Shown: in pieces, positions 18,023 to 27,205 of the stretch
Position numbering within the stretch: the first letter of the stretch is position 1
How the letters are laid out: each line of letters begins with the position of its first letter
Assembly: GCA_002709045.1 (NCBI GenBank)
Contig: PAPJ01000030.1
Coordinates: forward strand, 1-63,156
DNA from: Planctomycetaceae bacterium
GTDB lineage: Bacteria > Planctomycetota > Planctomycetia > Pirellulales > Pirellulaceae
Length of the DNA stretch: 63,156 bases
Direction: 5' to 3'
Program-made: the position numbers and the translations under genes
Notes under the pieces: model-generated
What the model was told of the DNA's origin: nothing
Seen by the model: only the letters and a program-made list of their open reading frames with translations
Database searches by the model: none

Positions 18023-18949
18023 TTATTGTTCAAGTTGTTTAATACGACCTCCCTCACTGACAATCGCCGGAGCCTGCGGGTCATCATCGATGAGGTCATT
18101 ATTTCTAAGCTTCGTCTCGCTAAATCCTTCAGTTCGTACCTGCGCTTTTCCATTGTTGCCGACAAGACAGGCCTCGATCATCACACGTGACGCTCCGCCT
18201 ACACTAATCCCACTGCGACCATTACCTCGGACTGTTAACCCTAACATTGTTGCTCCGAAAACATTGTCGTGAGCATTGATACCGTCCAGTTGGAATCCCT
18301 GAACAATGAAACCCTGAATCGTGACATTGCGGCAGTTAACCAGGGTGATACCAACCCGACGCGTGTTATAGGTAAGATCATATTCACGAGGCAACTTCGT
18401 TTCATTAATGCAAAAGTAAATGCGACGATTAAACAGACACCATTGATTCTCTGCTAACTCCGGTAAGTCGCTTGAACCATCCTCAAGCAACACGCGTTCA
18501 GCAGGTTTATTATCCAGATAAAGAATGCTGTAGGGAGAAGGCGCAGGTGTGCTATAGATATTACCCGAGAGCAGTTCCCAATTGTCTTCAGGTACATTAG
18601 TACGACCATCAAGGACAACTCCATCACCTACGATTTTGAAGCTTTTGCCGATAAGCCCGCTATTGCTACCACCCTGCAGCGAAATGCTTTCCCGATAAGG
18701 CTCAGATGTCTTAGCCACATGGATCGTATCACCTTTGCCCGCAAGTCGAATTGCTCGTGAGATGGTACGAACCGGACCACTTTTACCACCATTACCAGTA
18801 GCTGCCTGACCATCCTGGTTATCACTTCCTCCAACATTATTGACGAATAGGTCTTTAGCTTCTGTAGTTGAAGCAAGAAACAGTGTCAGGCAAAGACAAC
18901 TAACGAGAAAAAGCACTTTGTGTAACCGGATTGTTCTGTTATCTATCAT
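18023..18949 (-). CDS. Exported right-handed parallel beta-helix protein
   Basis: Pectin-lyase-fold protein. The longest frame begins at 19042, but the ATG at 18949 (MIDNRTIRLHKVLFLVSCLC) gives a normal Sec signal ending around ASTTEAKD, so I take that start. After it comes the typical opening DLFVNNVGGSDNQDG...GPVRTISRAIRLAGKGDTIHVA, then beta-helix coils (NCRNVTIQGFIVQGFQLDGINAHDN, GATMLGLTVRGNGRSGISV). The protein is short for a polysaccharide lyase (about 308 residues) and I see no clear catalytic residues, so it may be a carbohydrate-binding or structural protein instead. It is tail-to-tail with the membrane/TPR fusion gene. Confidence 0.7.
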   Translation of the reverse strand: MIDNRTIRLHKVLFLVSCLCLTLFLASTTEAKDLFVNNVGGSDNQDGQAATGNGGKSGPVRTISRAIRLAGKGDTIHVAKTSEPYRESISLQGGSNSGLIGKSFKIVGDGVVLDGRTNVPEDNWELLSGNIYSTPAPSPYSILYLDNKPAERVLLEDGSSDLPELAENQWCLFNRRIYFCINETKLPREYDLTYNTRRVGITLVNCRNVTIQGFIVQGFQLDGINAHDNVFGATMLGLTVRGNGRSGISVGGASRVMIEACLVGNNGKAQVRTEGFSETKLRNNDLIDDDPQAPAIVSEGGRIKQLEQ

Positions 18950-19068
18950 TTCCACGGATTTCCGAGATGCTAAAAACAACTTCAATACGGAATTGTGCGA
19001 AAAACATGGGCCTAAGAGAAGACCAATCACAAGAGCTGACAAAGCACAGCTTATGCAGCTTTGAAAAT

Positions 19069-20103
19069 CTAGGCTGCGTTTTCCTCAGGCTCTAACTCTG
19101 CAATCTCTTTTTTGCTATTGAGATAGTAAATCACCCCAATCAGAGCGATGATAATTGTCACCAACCGGAAACCCAAAGCCACCGCCAGCCCGTGCCCTTC
19201 ACTATATCCACCTTCAACATACATTCTGGAGAACATCACCTCAAACGCACCGATGCCGCCTGGCAGAGGTACCGAAGCAGCAAGATTCGACATCGGTGAG
19301 ATGACCAGATGTTGTACAAAGTTTGGATGTACCACGCTTAGGCCCATCGCGATCACGAAAACGCTTAAAGCAAATAAACAATGCACCAGAGTAGTCATTA
19401 GGGTAAGGGCAATTAATAACAGCGGTTGGCTACGGTATGTGTAGATGGCAAACGTTAGTTTTTTAAGCGTGCCGCCAACTCTTGGAACCTGCGCCAACTT
19501 GCTTTGAATGGCATTACCGGTAAGAGCTGGAATGAAGATCAGTAGCAGTCCGGCGATTGCTCCGGCAATGGAAATCGCAAGTGAGACTTCAGCAATATTC
19601 TGTAGAGCCACAGCAGTCTCATCGGTACCGTCTGCAGCCTGAACTCCGGCGAACGAAGCGATGGCACAAACCACAGTTAACGCGTACAGTCCCATCACTC
19701 GGTCAAGCAAAACCGACGAAACAACCTCGGGCTTTTTTTCAGGGCGTTCACGGGAAATAAAAATCGCTTTAATCGCATCTCCACCGACAACTCCCAGTGA
19801 CAGAAAATTCGAAAAGTAACCAATAAATCCCAAACGAAAAGAATCCTTCAATTTGAATTCAATATCGAGGGCACGCACGAGGAAAAACCAGCGAACAAAG
19901 GTGAGTGATAAGCCAGCCAACGCGATGACAAGTGCAAGTAGTAAATAAATGACATTCCAGCTGTCACGATTCTCCCATACCGACTTAAAACTCTCAGAAT
20001 CTTTCCCTGTCAAAACCTGGTAAATGAGAAAGGCAACGATCCCCAGAGCAATCGAGTATTTGGCTACTGCTACCATTGTTTTCTTGTTCACAGGCATAAC
20101 CAT
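19069..20103 (-). CDS. Lysylphosphatidylglycerol synthase TM-region (flippase-like) protein
   Basis: Polytopic inner-membrane protein of the UPF0104 / LPG_synthase_TM family. The family signature is clear: LSLTFVRWFFLVRALDIEF, FIGYFSNFLSLGVVGGDAIKA, VVSSVLLDRVMGLYAL and PMSNLAASVPLPGGIGAFE. About eight to nine hydrophobic segments are visible in 344 residues. There is no C-terminal aminoacyl-transferase domain as in MprF, so it is the flippase-only form, which may move a lipid or lipid-linked glycan across the membrane. It starts at 20103, or at the second Met at 20097; nothing decides this. It is divergent from tRNA-Ala. Confidence 0.85.
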   Translation of the reverse strand: MVMPVNKKTMVAVAKYSIALGIVAFLIYQVLTGKDSESFKSVWENRDSWNVIYLLLALVIALAGLSLTFVRWFFLVRALDIEFKLKDSFRLGFIGYFSNFLSLGVVGGDAIKAIFISRERPEKKPEVVSSVLLDRVMGLYALTVVCAIASFAGVQAADGTDETAVALQNIAEVSLAISIAGAIAGLLLIFIPALTGNAIQSKLAQVPRVGGTLKKLTFAIYTYRSQPLLLIALTLMTTLVHCLFALSVFVIAMGLSVVHPNFVQHLVISPMSNLAASVPLPGGIGAFEVMFSRMYVEGGYSEGHGLAVALGFRLVTIIIALIGVIYYLNSKKEIAELEPEENAA

Positions 20104-20225
20104 TTTCTAAGTCAAATGGGATCAAATAGAGGTGGTTGACAGGTGAGACCACCATAGTTAGTTTCAAATATTCATACACCTGTTTGGATGTTTCGGCATT
20201 CTACCCATGTGTAGTTTATTCAAAC

Positions 20226-20298
20226 GGGGGATTAGCTCAGTTGGGAGAGCGTTTGGCTGGCAGCCAAAAGGTCAGGGGTTCGAGTCCCCTATCCTCCA
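20226..20298 (+). tRNA. tRNA-Ala (anticodon GGC)
   Basis: A 73-nt cloverleaf. Acceptor arm GGGGGAT pairs with ATCCTCC (one G-U), D arm GCTC/GAGC, anticodon arm TTTGG-CTGGCAG-CCAAA with anticodon GGC, and T arm AGGGG-TTCGAGT-CCCCT. The discriminator is A and CCA is not encoded. A terminator hairpin follows at once. Confidence 0.96.
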
Positions 20299-20312
20299 CT
20301 TTGTCAAAAAAC

Positions 20313-20349
20313 GCCCGTGTTATGCATAAAAAGCTGCTCGGGCTTTTTT
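20313..20349 (+). terminator. Terminator of tRNA-Ala
   Basis: GCCCG (20313-20317) pairs with CGGGC (20339-20343), followed by six T. It begins 14 nt after the tRNA 3' end. The long loop makes the hairpin moderate, but position and T-run support it. Confidence 0.65.
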
Positions 20350-20440
20350 CGTAGGCTCCCTCTGAGCTGGTTTCATTTACATCGGTCCTTCAGAATTTAG
20401 ATTGTGCTGCACTTCAAAATCAGGCTACAATCACGACTTA

Positions 20441-20470
20441 GAAAAAATACCTTTCAAAAAAATACCTTTC
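20441..20470 (+). repeat. Two-unit 15-bp tandem repeat before the MFS gene
   Basis: Two adjacent 15-bp units (20441-20455 and 20456-20470), 14 of 15 positions identical, core AAATACCTTTC. They lie just before the Shine-Dalgarno of the MFS gene. In an upstream in-frame extension they would encode NTFQK twice, but I judge that part untranslated. Confidence 0.75.
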
Positions 20471-20490
20471 AAAAGCTCCGGAGTCCAACG

Positions 20491-22056
20491 ATGCGTAAAT
20501 TTGTCCTGCTCTGCATCATGATGTTTTTACAATTCTTTATCTGGGGAGCATGGTATGTAACCGCACCTAACTTCCTTGAAACTATCGGATTTAAGGCTGG
20601 CGATCTGGGATGGACTTATGCCGTTGGGCCAATTGCGGGAATCATCGCCCCACTCTTTGTGGGTATGATTGCTGACCGTTTTATGGCGGCACAAAAAGTA
20701 CTTGGCTTGCTCCATTTACTGGGAGCCGCTCTCATGTACTATGCGACCATGCAAATGGGAGAGGGTTCCCCAGATACTATCAACGTAATCTTTTTCTTCT
20801 ACATGTTGACGTATTATCCCACCTTGGCTTTATCTAATACCGTCGCAATGAAGAACATGAACGATTCAGAGAAAGAATTTCCAAAAATTCGAGTATTTGG
20901 AACACTCGGGTGGATCGCTGCCGGAACAGCGTTAAGCTTGTTGGCTTATGAAAAGAACATCAACATGTTCTATATGACAGCCGCCTCGGCTGCTTTACTT
21001 GGGATTATCAGTTTCGCCCTTCCCAATACTCCTCCGAATACTGAATCAAAAGCAACGATTGGACAACTTTTGGGTTTAGACGCTATAGCTTTGCTTAAAG
21101 ATAAGGCGTATCTCATTTTCATGGTTTCATCAATCTTAATTTGCATTCCTCTCGCATTCTATTATCAAATAGCAAGTCGAGTGGTCGAGCTAGCTGACTT
21201 GCCGATTGGCCTTACAATGTCATACGGTCAATGGTCTGAAGTGTTCTTCATGCTTTGTATTCCATTCTTCTTCGCTCGCCTGGGCGTCAAGAGAATGCTG
21301 GCCGTAGGTATGGGTGTCTGGGCATTGCGTTATGCATTGTTTGCCTTCGGAGCGCCTAATCAAACGAGTATGCTAATTATTCTTGGCGTGGCCGTGCATG
21401 GAATCTGCTATGACTTCTTCTTTGTGACGGGCCAGATCTATACTGACAAAAAAGCTCCCGAACCAATCCGGGCTCAGGCACAGGGGCTTCTGGTCATGCT
21501 CACTCTCGGTGTTGGGATGTTTATCGGAGCCAAGGTCGCCGGAAATATCGAAGAACTATATACTCCTGCGGAATCTCTGCACTACGGCTACCAGGTAGAG
21601 GCAATAACATCTCTTGAAAAGCAAAAGTCTACATCTCCCTCAAGTGACCTCGCCACGCTAATCGACGACATCGATAAGAAAGATGAGAAGATTACAGAGA
21701 AAACTAATTCCCTGAATGAACTCGCAACTCTTTTCCGAAAGTCCAATATCGACAACGAGGCTGGCGATTCACTGAAAGACTCTCTAAAAGAAATCAAGAA
21801 AACACAACGACTACAACAACTAACGTTGATCGATTGGCAACCATTGTGGGGAATTCCAGCAGTATTTGCAGGAGCTGTCCTTGTCTTTTTCATGATCGCC
21901 TTTAGAGATAATTCGGCCGATCAGCAGGAGAACACAATAGACACCAGCGAAGACAGCCCCGACGAGGGGGATGGGGCAACCTCCGCGGAGTTGGAAACCG
22001 TCAGCCCGGAGGCAGAGAGTTGTAGTACCGAGGGTGACTGCGAGACGAGTGGCTGA
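20491..22056 (+). CDS. MFS transporter, nucleoside-permease-like, with charged insertion
   Basis: Major-facilitator inner-membrane transporter resembling nucleoside:H+ symporters (NupG/XapB type) in FFIWGAWYVTAPNFLETIGF and GWTYAVGPIAGIIAPLFVGMIADRF. The frame opens at 20404, but the ATG at 20491 (MRKFVLLCIMMFLQFF) has CCGGAG 7 nt upstream and begins directly with the first membrane helix, so it is the chosen start (521 residues). Eleven helices are followed by an unusual insertion of about 97 residues (352-448), very rich in Lys, Glu, Asp and Ser, predicted coiled coil, before the final helix (PLWGIPAVFAGAVLVFFMIAF). The tail is acidic and disordered with CSTEGDCETSG at the end. Nucleoside transport is a family-level guess. 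Confidence 0.82.
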   Translation: MRKFVLLCIMMFLQFFIWGAWYVTAPNFLETIGFKAGDLGWTYAVGPIAGIIAPLFVGMIADRFMAAQKVLGLLHLLGAALMYYATMQMGEGSPDTINVIFFFYMLTYYPTLALSNTVAMKNMNDSEKEFPKIRVFGTLGWIAAGTALSLLAYEKNINMFYMTAASAALLGIISFALPNTPPNTESKATIGQLLGLDAIALLKDKAYLIFMVSSILICIPLAFYYQIASRVVELADLPIGLTMSYGQWSEVFFMLCIPFFFARLGVKRMLAVGMGVWALRYALFAFGAPNQTSMLIILGVAVHGICYDFFFVTGQIYTDKKAPEPIRAQAQGLLVMLTLGVGMFIGAKVAGNIEELYTPAESLHYGYQVEAITSLEKQKSTSPSSDLATLIDDIDKKDEKITEKTNSLNELATLFRKSNIDNEAGDSLKDSLKEIKKTQRLQQLTLIDWQPLWGIPAVFAGAVLVFFMIAFRDNSADQQENTIDTSEDSPDEGDGATSAELETVSPEAESCSTEGDCETSG

Positions 22057-22104
22057 AGCTGATCTTACGCCTTGAGGACTCAAGGCTTAGCCACTATCTA
22101 AATT

Positions 22105-22138
22105 AAAAGAGCCACAGTTGATCTACTGTGGCTCTTTT
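22105..22138. terminator. Strong bidirectional terminator between the MFS and CpaC genes
   Basis: Perfect 13-bp stem (22105-22117 pairs with 22126-22138) around an 8-nt loop, with core AGAGCCACAG / CTGTGGCTCT. It has A-run on the left and T-run on the right, so it works as an intrinsic terminator for both converging genes. Confidence 0.9.
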
Positions 22139-22162
22139 GTATTTACTCTGGATTATGATTAA

Positions 22163-23392
22163 TTACGGCGTGCTTGCAACCTTATCACCCGGAGTCTGCG
22201 CCGGTGCGATAATAATAAATAGCTCGACCTTATCATCAATCAGATTTGTCTTATAAAAGGATCGTCCTAAAAATGGCAAGTCCGATAAGATCGGAAGATC
22301 CTCTTTCTCACGAATCACACGCTCCATCGGCATTCCGTACAACATCAATGATTCGCCTTCAGCCAGATCCATCAACAAATCATGTTGGTGAGTACGAATT
22401 CCCGGCAGCGTTAAGGCATCAAGCCTGGCAGACTTCGTCACATCAATCTGATTAATGCGCGGTTGAACTCCAAGTCTTAACTTGCCATTTGTCAGACGGG
22501 TTGGCAGCAACTGCATGCGAACTCCCCATTGCTGCAACCGTATTCTTCCTTGTGAGCTACCTGCCGCTACCACCAACGGCATTTGTCCGCCGGTTTCAAA
22601 GGAAACTCGCCGACCTTCGATTGTTTCAATTTCCGGAGCCGCTATTTTGCGAATTAGGTTTTTGTCATAAGCAGCCTGCAAAAAGCCTGCTACCTCGCCT
22701 TGAGCCCGCAATACCTGGTGATTCATTTGTCCGACTTTACTTTTTTCCAGCGGCCACTTCAATGAATGCTTTTCCAAATCGTAGTGTGAAATTTCAAAAA
22801 TTGACGCCTGCAATTTTACTGGCCGAGGCTCTGTCTGCGGTTTGCGGATGAGCTTAAGATTATTGATTACACGAGGGAAAAACTCACTCGCTACCGACTC
22901 AATATTTGCACGAACTGCCGCTTCCTTGACATTACCTGAAAGCATGACACTACCGGCCAGTTGTCGAACTGAAACATCCTGATCAGAAAATTCTTCAATC
23001 AGTACTTTTTCCAGTTCAGCGAGCGGAGCATGGATCAATACTTCATAGGATTGCGTAACACCATCTTTGCTCCATACATTCATACGAGTCTTTCCCGACT
23101 TGAGGGCACGTAAACGTAGCTTGCTGGGTGTTACAGGTTCAAGCTTTAGTAATGAATCGTCGGCCAGAAAAACCCGACTTACATCAAACGGCCAACTCAA
23201 CATCCGATACTCGTTCATTTCCATTTCAACCTGTACAGCAGGCATCACAGACTTTACGCCAGCCTCCGGCAGGTCAAAACCTGCGGGCTCTTCTGATTGC
23301 TGGGCATGCACCGTAACGGTTAACAGTAGTGCCACCAACCATGTTGGTAAAAAAAACTTATGACTCTGATTTTTCATAAAGAAGTTATTCAT
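22163..23392 (-). CDS. CpaC-like secretin of a Flp/Tad-type pilus system
   Basis: Outer-membrane secretin-family protein. After a signal peptide (FFLPTWLVALLLTVTVHAQ) comes the pilus-type N domain (YRMLSWPFDVSRVFLADDSLLKLEP... LRALKSGKTRMNVWSKDG), then a BON-like segment. The C-terminal secretin core includes QASIFEISHYDL, LMDLAEGESLMLYGM and LPILSDLPFLGRSFYK. The frame can be read from 23476, but the ATG at 23392 begins 7 nt after the stop of the CpaB gene, so I use it; an ATG at 23377 is also possible and no Shine-Dalgarno separates them. It is the second gene of a CpaB-CpaC unit. No CpaF ATPase, TadB/C or pilin gene lies nearby. Confidence 0.82.
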   Translation of the reverse strand: MNNFFMKNQSHKFFLPTWLVALLLTVTVHAQQSEEPAGFDLPEAGVKSVMPAVQVEMEMNEYRMLSWPFDVSRVFLADDSLLKLEPVTPSKLRLRALKSGKTRMNVWSKDGVTQSYEVLIHAPLAELEKVLIEEFSDQDVSVRQLAGSVMLSGNVKEAAVRANIESVASEFFPRVINNLKLIRKPQTEPRPVKLQASIFEISHYDLEKHSLKWPLEKSKVGQMNHQVLRAQGEVAGFLQAAYDKNLIRKIAAPEIETIEGRRVSFETGGQMPLVVAAGSSQGRIRLQQWGVRMQLLPTRLTNGKLRLGVQPRINQIDVTKSARLDALTLPGIRTHQHDLLMDLAEGESLMLYGMPMERVIREKEDLPILSDLPFLGRSFYKTNLIDDKVELFIIIAPAQTPGDKVASTP

Positions 23393-23399
23393 AAATACG

Positions 23400-24551
23400 C
23401 TATTTCTGTAATGCAATCTTCGCCGGTTCACTATTGAGATTCTGACTCGTTTTGGTCTCCTGATTCTCCTCAGCAATAATTACCGGTTCGCTTTCTCGAG
23501 TTTTCCAAACATAGCGAATAACTCCATCCGGCGTTATCACTTCCATTTCACGATAGTTCTTGTCGACCTTGCTCTCCGTAACTGCGTTAGCCGGTGCGAC
23601 TTCCGATTTATTCTGTTGTGTTTCGTCTATACGGTCGGTAAGCCTCTGAGCAACCTGCTCTGTAACCTGCTCTGTAACCTGCTCAGCTACCTGATTTGCC
23701 AGAGCTTTGAGCTGCTCTGTACTATCCTTTGATTCAGAAATGGACTGAGAAGTTTCTTCGGAGGACTCTGCTTGTGCAAACTCCTGCTCACTTACACTAT
23801 TCTGAACTGTAGGGATATCCTGTTGAATCCGGACTTCCACCAACAACGATTCCTTAATGGAGTCCAGCGTATGAATCATGCCCGATGGAAAATCTCCCTC
23901 GTTAGCTGCTCCGGTCAGACTAAGATGTAAATCACCATTCTCCATAGCAACCAAAATAGGTTCGACTAATTCTGATCTAACAAGCAGTGTCAGATTGGCC
24001 TTTAAAGTATCCGGGGCTAAAGACTCCTCAACACCCATCACCTGACAATTACGCGCCAAACGCGTGATGCCCAACGTGTCATTTTCCTCAGCAGGAATTA
24101 TGCCGGATATATCTACAGAACAACCAGATTCCATCAGCCCTACTAACAACGGGTCGAGATGACTGTCGACTGTAACGGTACTGTAACCAGGTAAAAGTGT
24201 TTCCACGGCCACCTGATCTGTTTCCTGTAATACCTGAGTCGTAATCGGGTCTCCAACCACAAGTCGTCTGGTCGCAAACTGGCCTTTTATGTCTTGAAGA
24301 TCCATCACAGGTTCGGTATCAACAAGTCGATCCTCTGCCACTTCCATGACACGTAGCTTTGTTAAATCAAATCGCTCACCAGCATCCATATTGATCGCAG
24401 CTACGTAGACGCGTTGGGTACTAACAACTTTTTCGGCCTGCGGCTCTGGTTTTTCTTTGTTTGCACCAATGGCGCATACGAGACCAACTACTAACGCTCC
24501 GGCCAGCAAAACATACTTCTTTAGTCGAGCTAACAAAGTGATCATTCCCAT
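23400..24551 (-). CDS. CpaB/RcpC-like Flp pilus assembly protein (SAF domain)
   Basis: Inner-membrane-anchored periplasmic protein of the CpaB family, which assists secretin assembly in Flp/Tad pili. One N-terminal helix (about 10-28, YVLLAGALVVGLVCAIGA) is followed by a SAF domain (VYVAAINMDAGERFDLTKLRVMEV...RRLVVGDPIT, about 48-108). A RcpC-type domain with ITRLARNCQVMGVEESL and LTLLVRSELVEPILVAMENG comes next. The C-terminal third is atypical: low-complexity and Glu/Ser/Gln-rich, with QVAEQVTEQVTEQVAQRL coded by a 12-bp tandem repeat, then a short basic segment. An alternative ATG exists at 24545. It is upstream of and probably co-transcribed with the CpaC gene. Confidence 0.8.
   Translation of the reverse strand: MGMITLLARLKKYVLLAGALVVGLVCAIGANKEKPEPQAEKVVSTQRVYVAAINMDAGERFDLTKLRVMEVAEDRLVDTEPVMDLQDIKGQFATRRLVVGDPITTQVLQETDQVAVETLLPGYSTVTVDSHLDPLLVGLMESGCSVDISGIIPAEENDTLGITRLARNCQVMGVEESLAPDTLKANLTLLVRSELVEPILVAMENGDLHLSLTGAANEGDFPSGMIHTLDSIKESLLVEVRIQQDIPTVQNSVSEQEFAQAESSEETSQSISESKDSTEQLKALANQVAEQVTEQVTEQVAQRLTDRIDETQQNKSEVAPANAVTESKVDKNYREMEVITPDGVIRYVWKTRESEPVIIAEENQETKTSQNLNSEPAKIALQK
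23652..23687 (-). repeat. 12-bp tandem repeat inside the CpaB gene
   Basis: Three near-identical 12-bp units (AACCTGCTCTGT on the plus strand; third unit diverged at its end) encode successive EQVT-type residues in a predicted coiled coil. The unit is a multiple of three, so copy number can vary without a frameshift. Confidence 0.8.
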
Positions 24552-24818
24552 TCTAAAATGATTTCGTCACAGCACGCACCCCCACAGCGCAGCCTTTAGA
24601 GCCATGACTTATCGTTCTTTTCGGAATAATTGTTATGTCTACGTGATGATTATGCCGTAAAAAAAGGATTTTCCGGCACAGACAACCCAGATTAACACCA
24701 AACACGACATAATCAGCCGCAAACCAGAGTTAGCTCTATACAGAGTGTCTATATCTGGGATCTCAAGAAGCTTAGCTGACAACAAGAATAACCAGAAAAA
24801 AAGACCCGACCGGGAATT

Positions 24819-26102
24819 TCAGGTACTTGTAGGTTTTCCCCAGTGGTCTCGATACTTCTTGGTCAACAGTTGATTGGCCTGCGGGTCATTAACGACTGAT
24901 TCAGAATCCGGGTCAAACTCGAATCCTCTTGCCAGGCGTACGGCAATATTTCCCAGATGGCAAAGCGAGGAGGTTAAGTGTCCGGTTTCTATATCTGCAT
25001 TAGGCTTTTTACCAGAACCAATACAATCGATCCAATTACCGATGTGCTTTTCAGTATTCTGTGACTCGGCCACAACTTTAACGTCACGTTTTATATTTCG
25101 CGGCCCCAATAGTTCGATCTTGCCTCGGCGACTTAGATACATTTGCCCATCAGTACCGTAAAACTCAGCACCACTATCGGTATGGTGAGGATAATTGGTC
25201 GACCAAAGTCTTTGTTCATAAATTAGAGTTTTTTGACTTCCGGGCTTACCGTCGCCCTGATACTCAAACAACACATTTTGAGTATCAGGAAACTGTTGAT
25301 CATCATCAAAGAAATACTTACCACCAACTGCCGCGACTCGATTTGGATGAGTATCTACTCCCAAGCCCCAGCGTGCATAATCGATGTCATGGACGCCGTC
25401 ATTGCCCATATCACCTGTGCCGAAATTATAAAACCAGTGCCAGCCGCTATTTACACGATTTGTCTGATAGGGCAACCATTCTGCCGGTCCGACCCAATTC
25501 TGATAATCAAGTGTTTGCGGAGGTTCACTCGGCTGCTGTTTTCCAATATTAGCGCGACGTTGCACATTCCAGCATTTTGCAACCTTAACCTCACCAATGA
25601 TTCCATCTCGCAAAAGTCCAACAGCCTCGATCATCATGTCGGTACTGCGGACCTGCGTTCCATGTTGAACAATCACCTTATTTCGAGTAGCTGCCTCAAC
25701 TAACAATCTCCCTTCTTTGACAGTGTGCGAACAAGGTTTTTCTACATATACATGTTTACCCGCCTGACAGGCCAGAATGGCTGCCGGCGTATGCCAGTGA
25801 TCGGGAGTCGCAATAAGTACCGCATCAATCGCAGGATTATCCAATATCTCGCGAAAATCATCGACATGCTCAACTCCTTCATCCTGTTTACGTTCAGCGT
25901 TCACCTCAGCAATCGAAGTAATTACTGTGTTGGGATGCTTCCGCAATTCTGCTTTCAGCGATGCTGACCTACCCCCGTTTCCTATCAGGCCAATTCTAAT
26001 TTCCTGATTCGCACTGCTGGCAGTCTGAGCAGCATTTGCAGTTGAAACCGAGGCAATTGCCAAGGAAGACTTTATAAATTTTCGTCGATGCTGATGGTTC
26101 AT
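24819..26102 (-). CDS. Tat-exported Gfo/Idh/MocA family oxidoreductase
   Basis: NAD(P)-dependent sugar oxidoreductase family. The start I choose is the ATG at 26102 (MNHQHRRKFIKSSLAIASVS), which gives a twin-arginine signal with RRKFIK. The longer frame from 26165 would bury this signal. The Rossmann domain begins IRIGLIGNGGRSASL and has AVLIATPDHWHTPAA and the family Lys in HVYVEKPCSH. The C-terminal domain includes GDMGNDGVHDIDYARWGL. Members with Tat signals are abundant in Planctomycetota and may act on oligosaccharides with a bound cofactor. It is divergent from the nucleoside hydrolase gene over 89 nt, so both could share control. Confidence 0.9.
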   Translation of the reverse strand: MNHQHRRKFIKSSLAIASVSTANAAQTASSANQEIRIGLIGNGGRSASLKAELRKHPNTVITSIAEVNAERKQDEGVEHVDDFREILDNPAIDAVLIATPDHWHTPAAILACQAGKHVYVEKPCSHTVKEGRLLVEAATRNKVIVQHGTQVRSTDMMIEAVGLLRDGIIGEVKVAKCWNVQRRANIGKQQPSEPPQTLDYQNWVGPAEWLPYQTNRVNSGWHWFYNFGTGDMGNDGVHDIDYARWGLGVDTHPNRVAAVGGKYFFDDDQQFPDTQNVLFEYQGDGKPGSQKTLIYEQRLWSTNYPHHTDSGAEFYGTDGQMYLSRRGKIELLGPRNIKRDVKVVAESQNTEKHIGNWIDCIGSGKKPNADIETGHLTSSLCHLGNIAVRLARGFEFDPDSESVVNDPQANQLLTKKYRDHWGKPTST

Positions 26103-26191
26103 TACGATACCGCCCTGTTTCATTTCGAGCAATGAGTAAATAAACTTGAAGAGAACGACACACACAAATCCATCGAAAGCCTGACGAATTT

Positions 26192-27193
26192 ATGAAACAT
26201 ATCTGTATTCTCTTGTTTGTATTATCCATTCCATTGTCTCTTACGGCCAAAGCGCCCGTCAAACTGATTTTTGACACTGACATGGGCAACGACATTGACG
26301 ACGCTATGGCACTGGCGATGATTCACTCACTGGTCTCACGAGGTGAATGTGAGCTACTGGCAGTCACTGTGACTAAGGATCATCCTCAGGCTGCTGCCTT
26401 TGTTGACCTGATCAATACTTTCTACGGTCGACCTGATATCCCAATCGGAGTCGTCAAAGAAGGAATGGCGAAAGAGCCTAGTAAATACACTGTGCTGGCT
26501 GATCACAAACAAGGTGATCGCCAGCGGTACCCTCATGATCTTACTAATGGAAATCAGGCTCCCGATGCTCTTAAAATCCTTCGCAAGACATTAGCTGCTG
26601 CTAAGGACAAAAGCATTGTGATTGCCCAGGTCGGGTTTTCAACAAACCTGTCACGTCTGATGAACACCAAACCGGACAGCATTAGCCCGCTTAGCGGAAT
26701 AGACCTTATCAAATCTAAAGTGCATCATCTCGAAGTCATGGCTGGTTCCTTCACTAAGATTGGTAACAACAAGCGATTTCTGGAATATAACGTGAAGATT
26801 GATATTCCCAATGCCAAGCGGATTCTGGAACTTTGGCCTTCAGACGTGGTCATCAGCGGATTTGAGATCGGGATTTCGCTTCGTTATCCGGCGCGTTCAA
26901 TCCTTGAAGACTTCAATTATGTCGAAAAGCATCCCATCCCGACCGCCTACCAGTTATACAATCCAACTCCGCATGAGCGCCCAACCTGGGATCTGACCAG
27001 TGTACTTCACGGAGTTCGTCCCAATCGTGGGTACTTCGACCTTTCCGCACCCGGGGAAATCAAAGTCCATGACGATGGATATACGGAATTCATACCTCAG
27101 GAGAATGGGACTCGTAAATTCCTAATTCTTAAACCAGAGGATACTCAGCGAGTCCGGGATACACTCGTACATCTTACCAGCCAACCACAGTAG
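26192..27193 (+). CDS. Exported inosine-uridine nucleoside hydrolase family protein
   Basis: Calcium-dependent N-ribohydrolase fold. A Sec signal (ICILLFVLSIPLSLTAKA) precedes the family signature DTDMGNDIDDAMAL (residues 28-41), whose Asp residues bind Ca2+ and ribose. The C-terminal part has WDLTSVLHGVRP, where classical members carry the second set of ligands. The enzyme probably splits nucleosides, or a related N- or O-glycoside, outside the cytoplasm. It is first of a plus-strand unit: the PLP enzyme begins 12 nt after its stop. At 333 residues it is a normal size. Confidence 0.88.
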   Translation: MKHICILLFVLSIPLSLTAKAPVKLIFDTDMGNDIDDAMALAMIHSLVSRGECELLAVTVTKDHPQAAAFVDLINTFYGRPDIPIGVVKEGMAKEPSKYTVLADHKQGDRQRYPHDLTNGNQAPDALKILRKTLAAAKDKSIVIAQVGFSTNLSRLMNTKPDSISPLSGIDLIKSKVHHLEVMAGSFTKIGNNKRFLEYNVKIDIPNAKRILELWPSDVVISGFEIGISLRYPARSILEDFNYVEKHPIPTAYQLYNPTPHERPTWDLTSVLHGVRPNRGYFDLSAPGEIKVHDDGYTEFIPQENGTRKFLILKPEDTQRVRDTLVHLTSQPQ

Positions 27194-27205
27194 GGATTCA
27201 AACTC

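Noticed and set aside
20404..20490. Upstream extension of the MFS frame, including the KNTFQ repeat
   Set aside because: No ribosome site at 20404; CCGGAG with good spacing precedes the ATG at 20491, which begins at the first helix.
25233..25703. A 156-codon plus-strand ORF
   Set aside because: Antisense to the Gfo/Idh/MocA gene; no recognisable domain.
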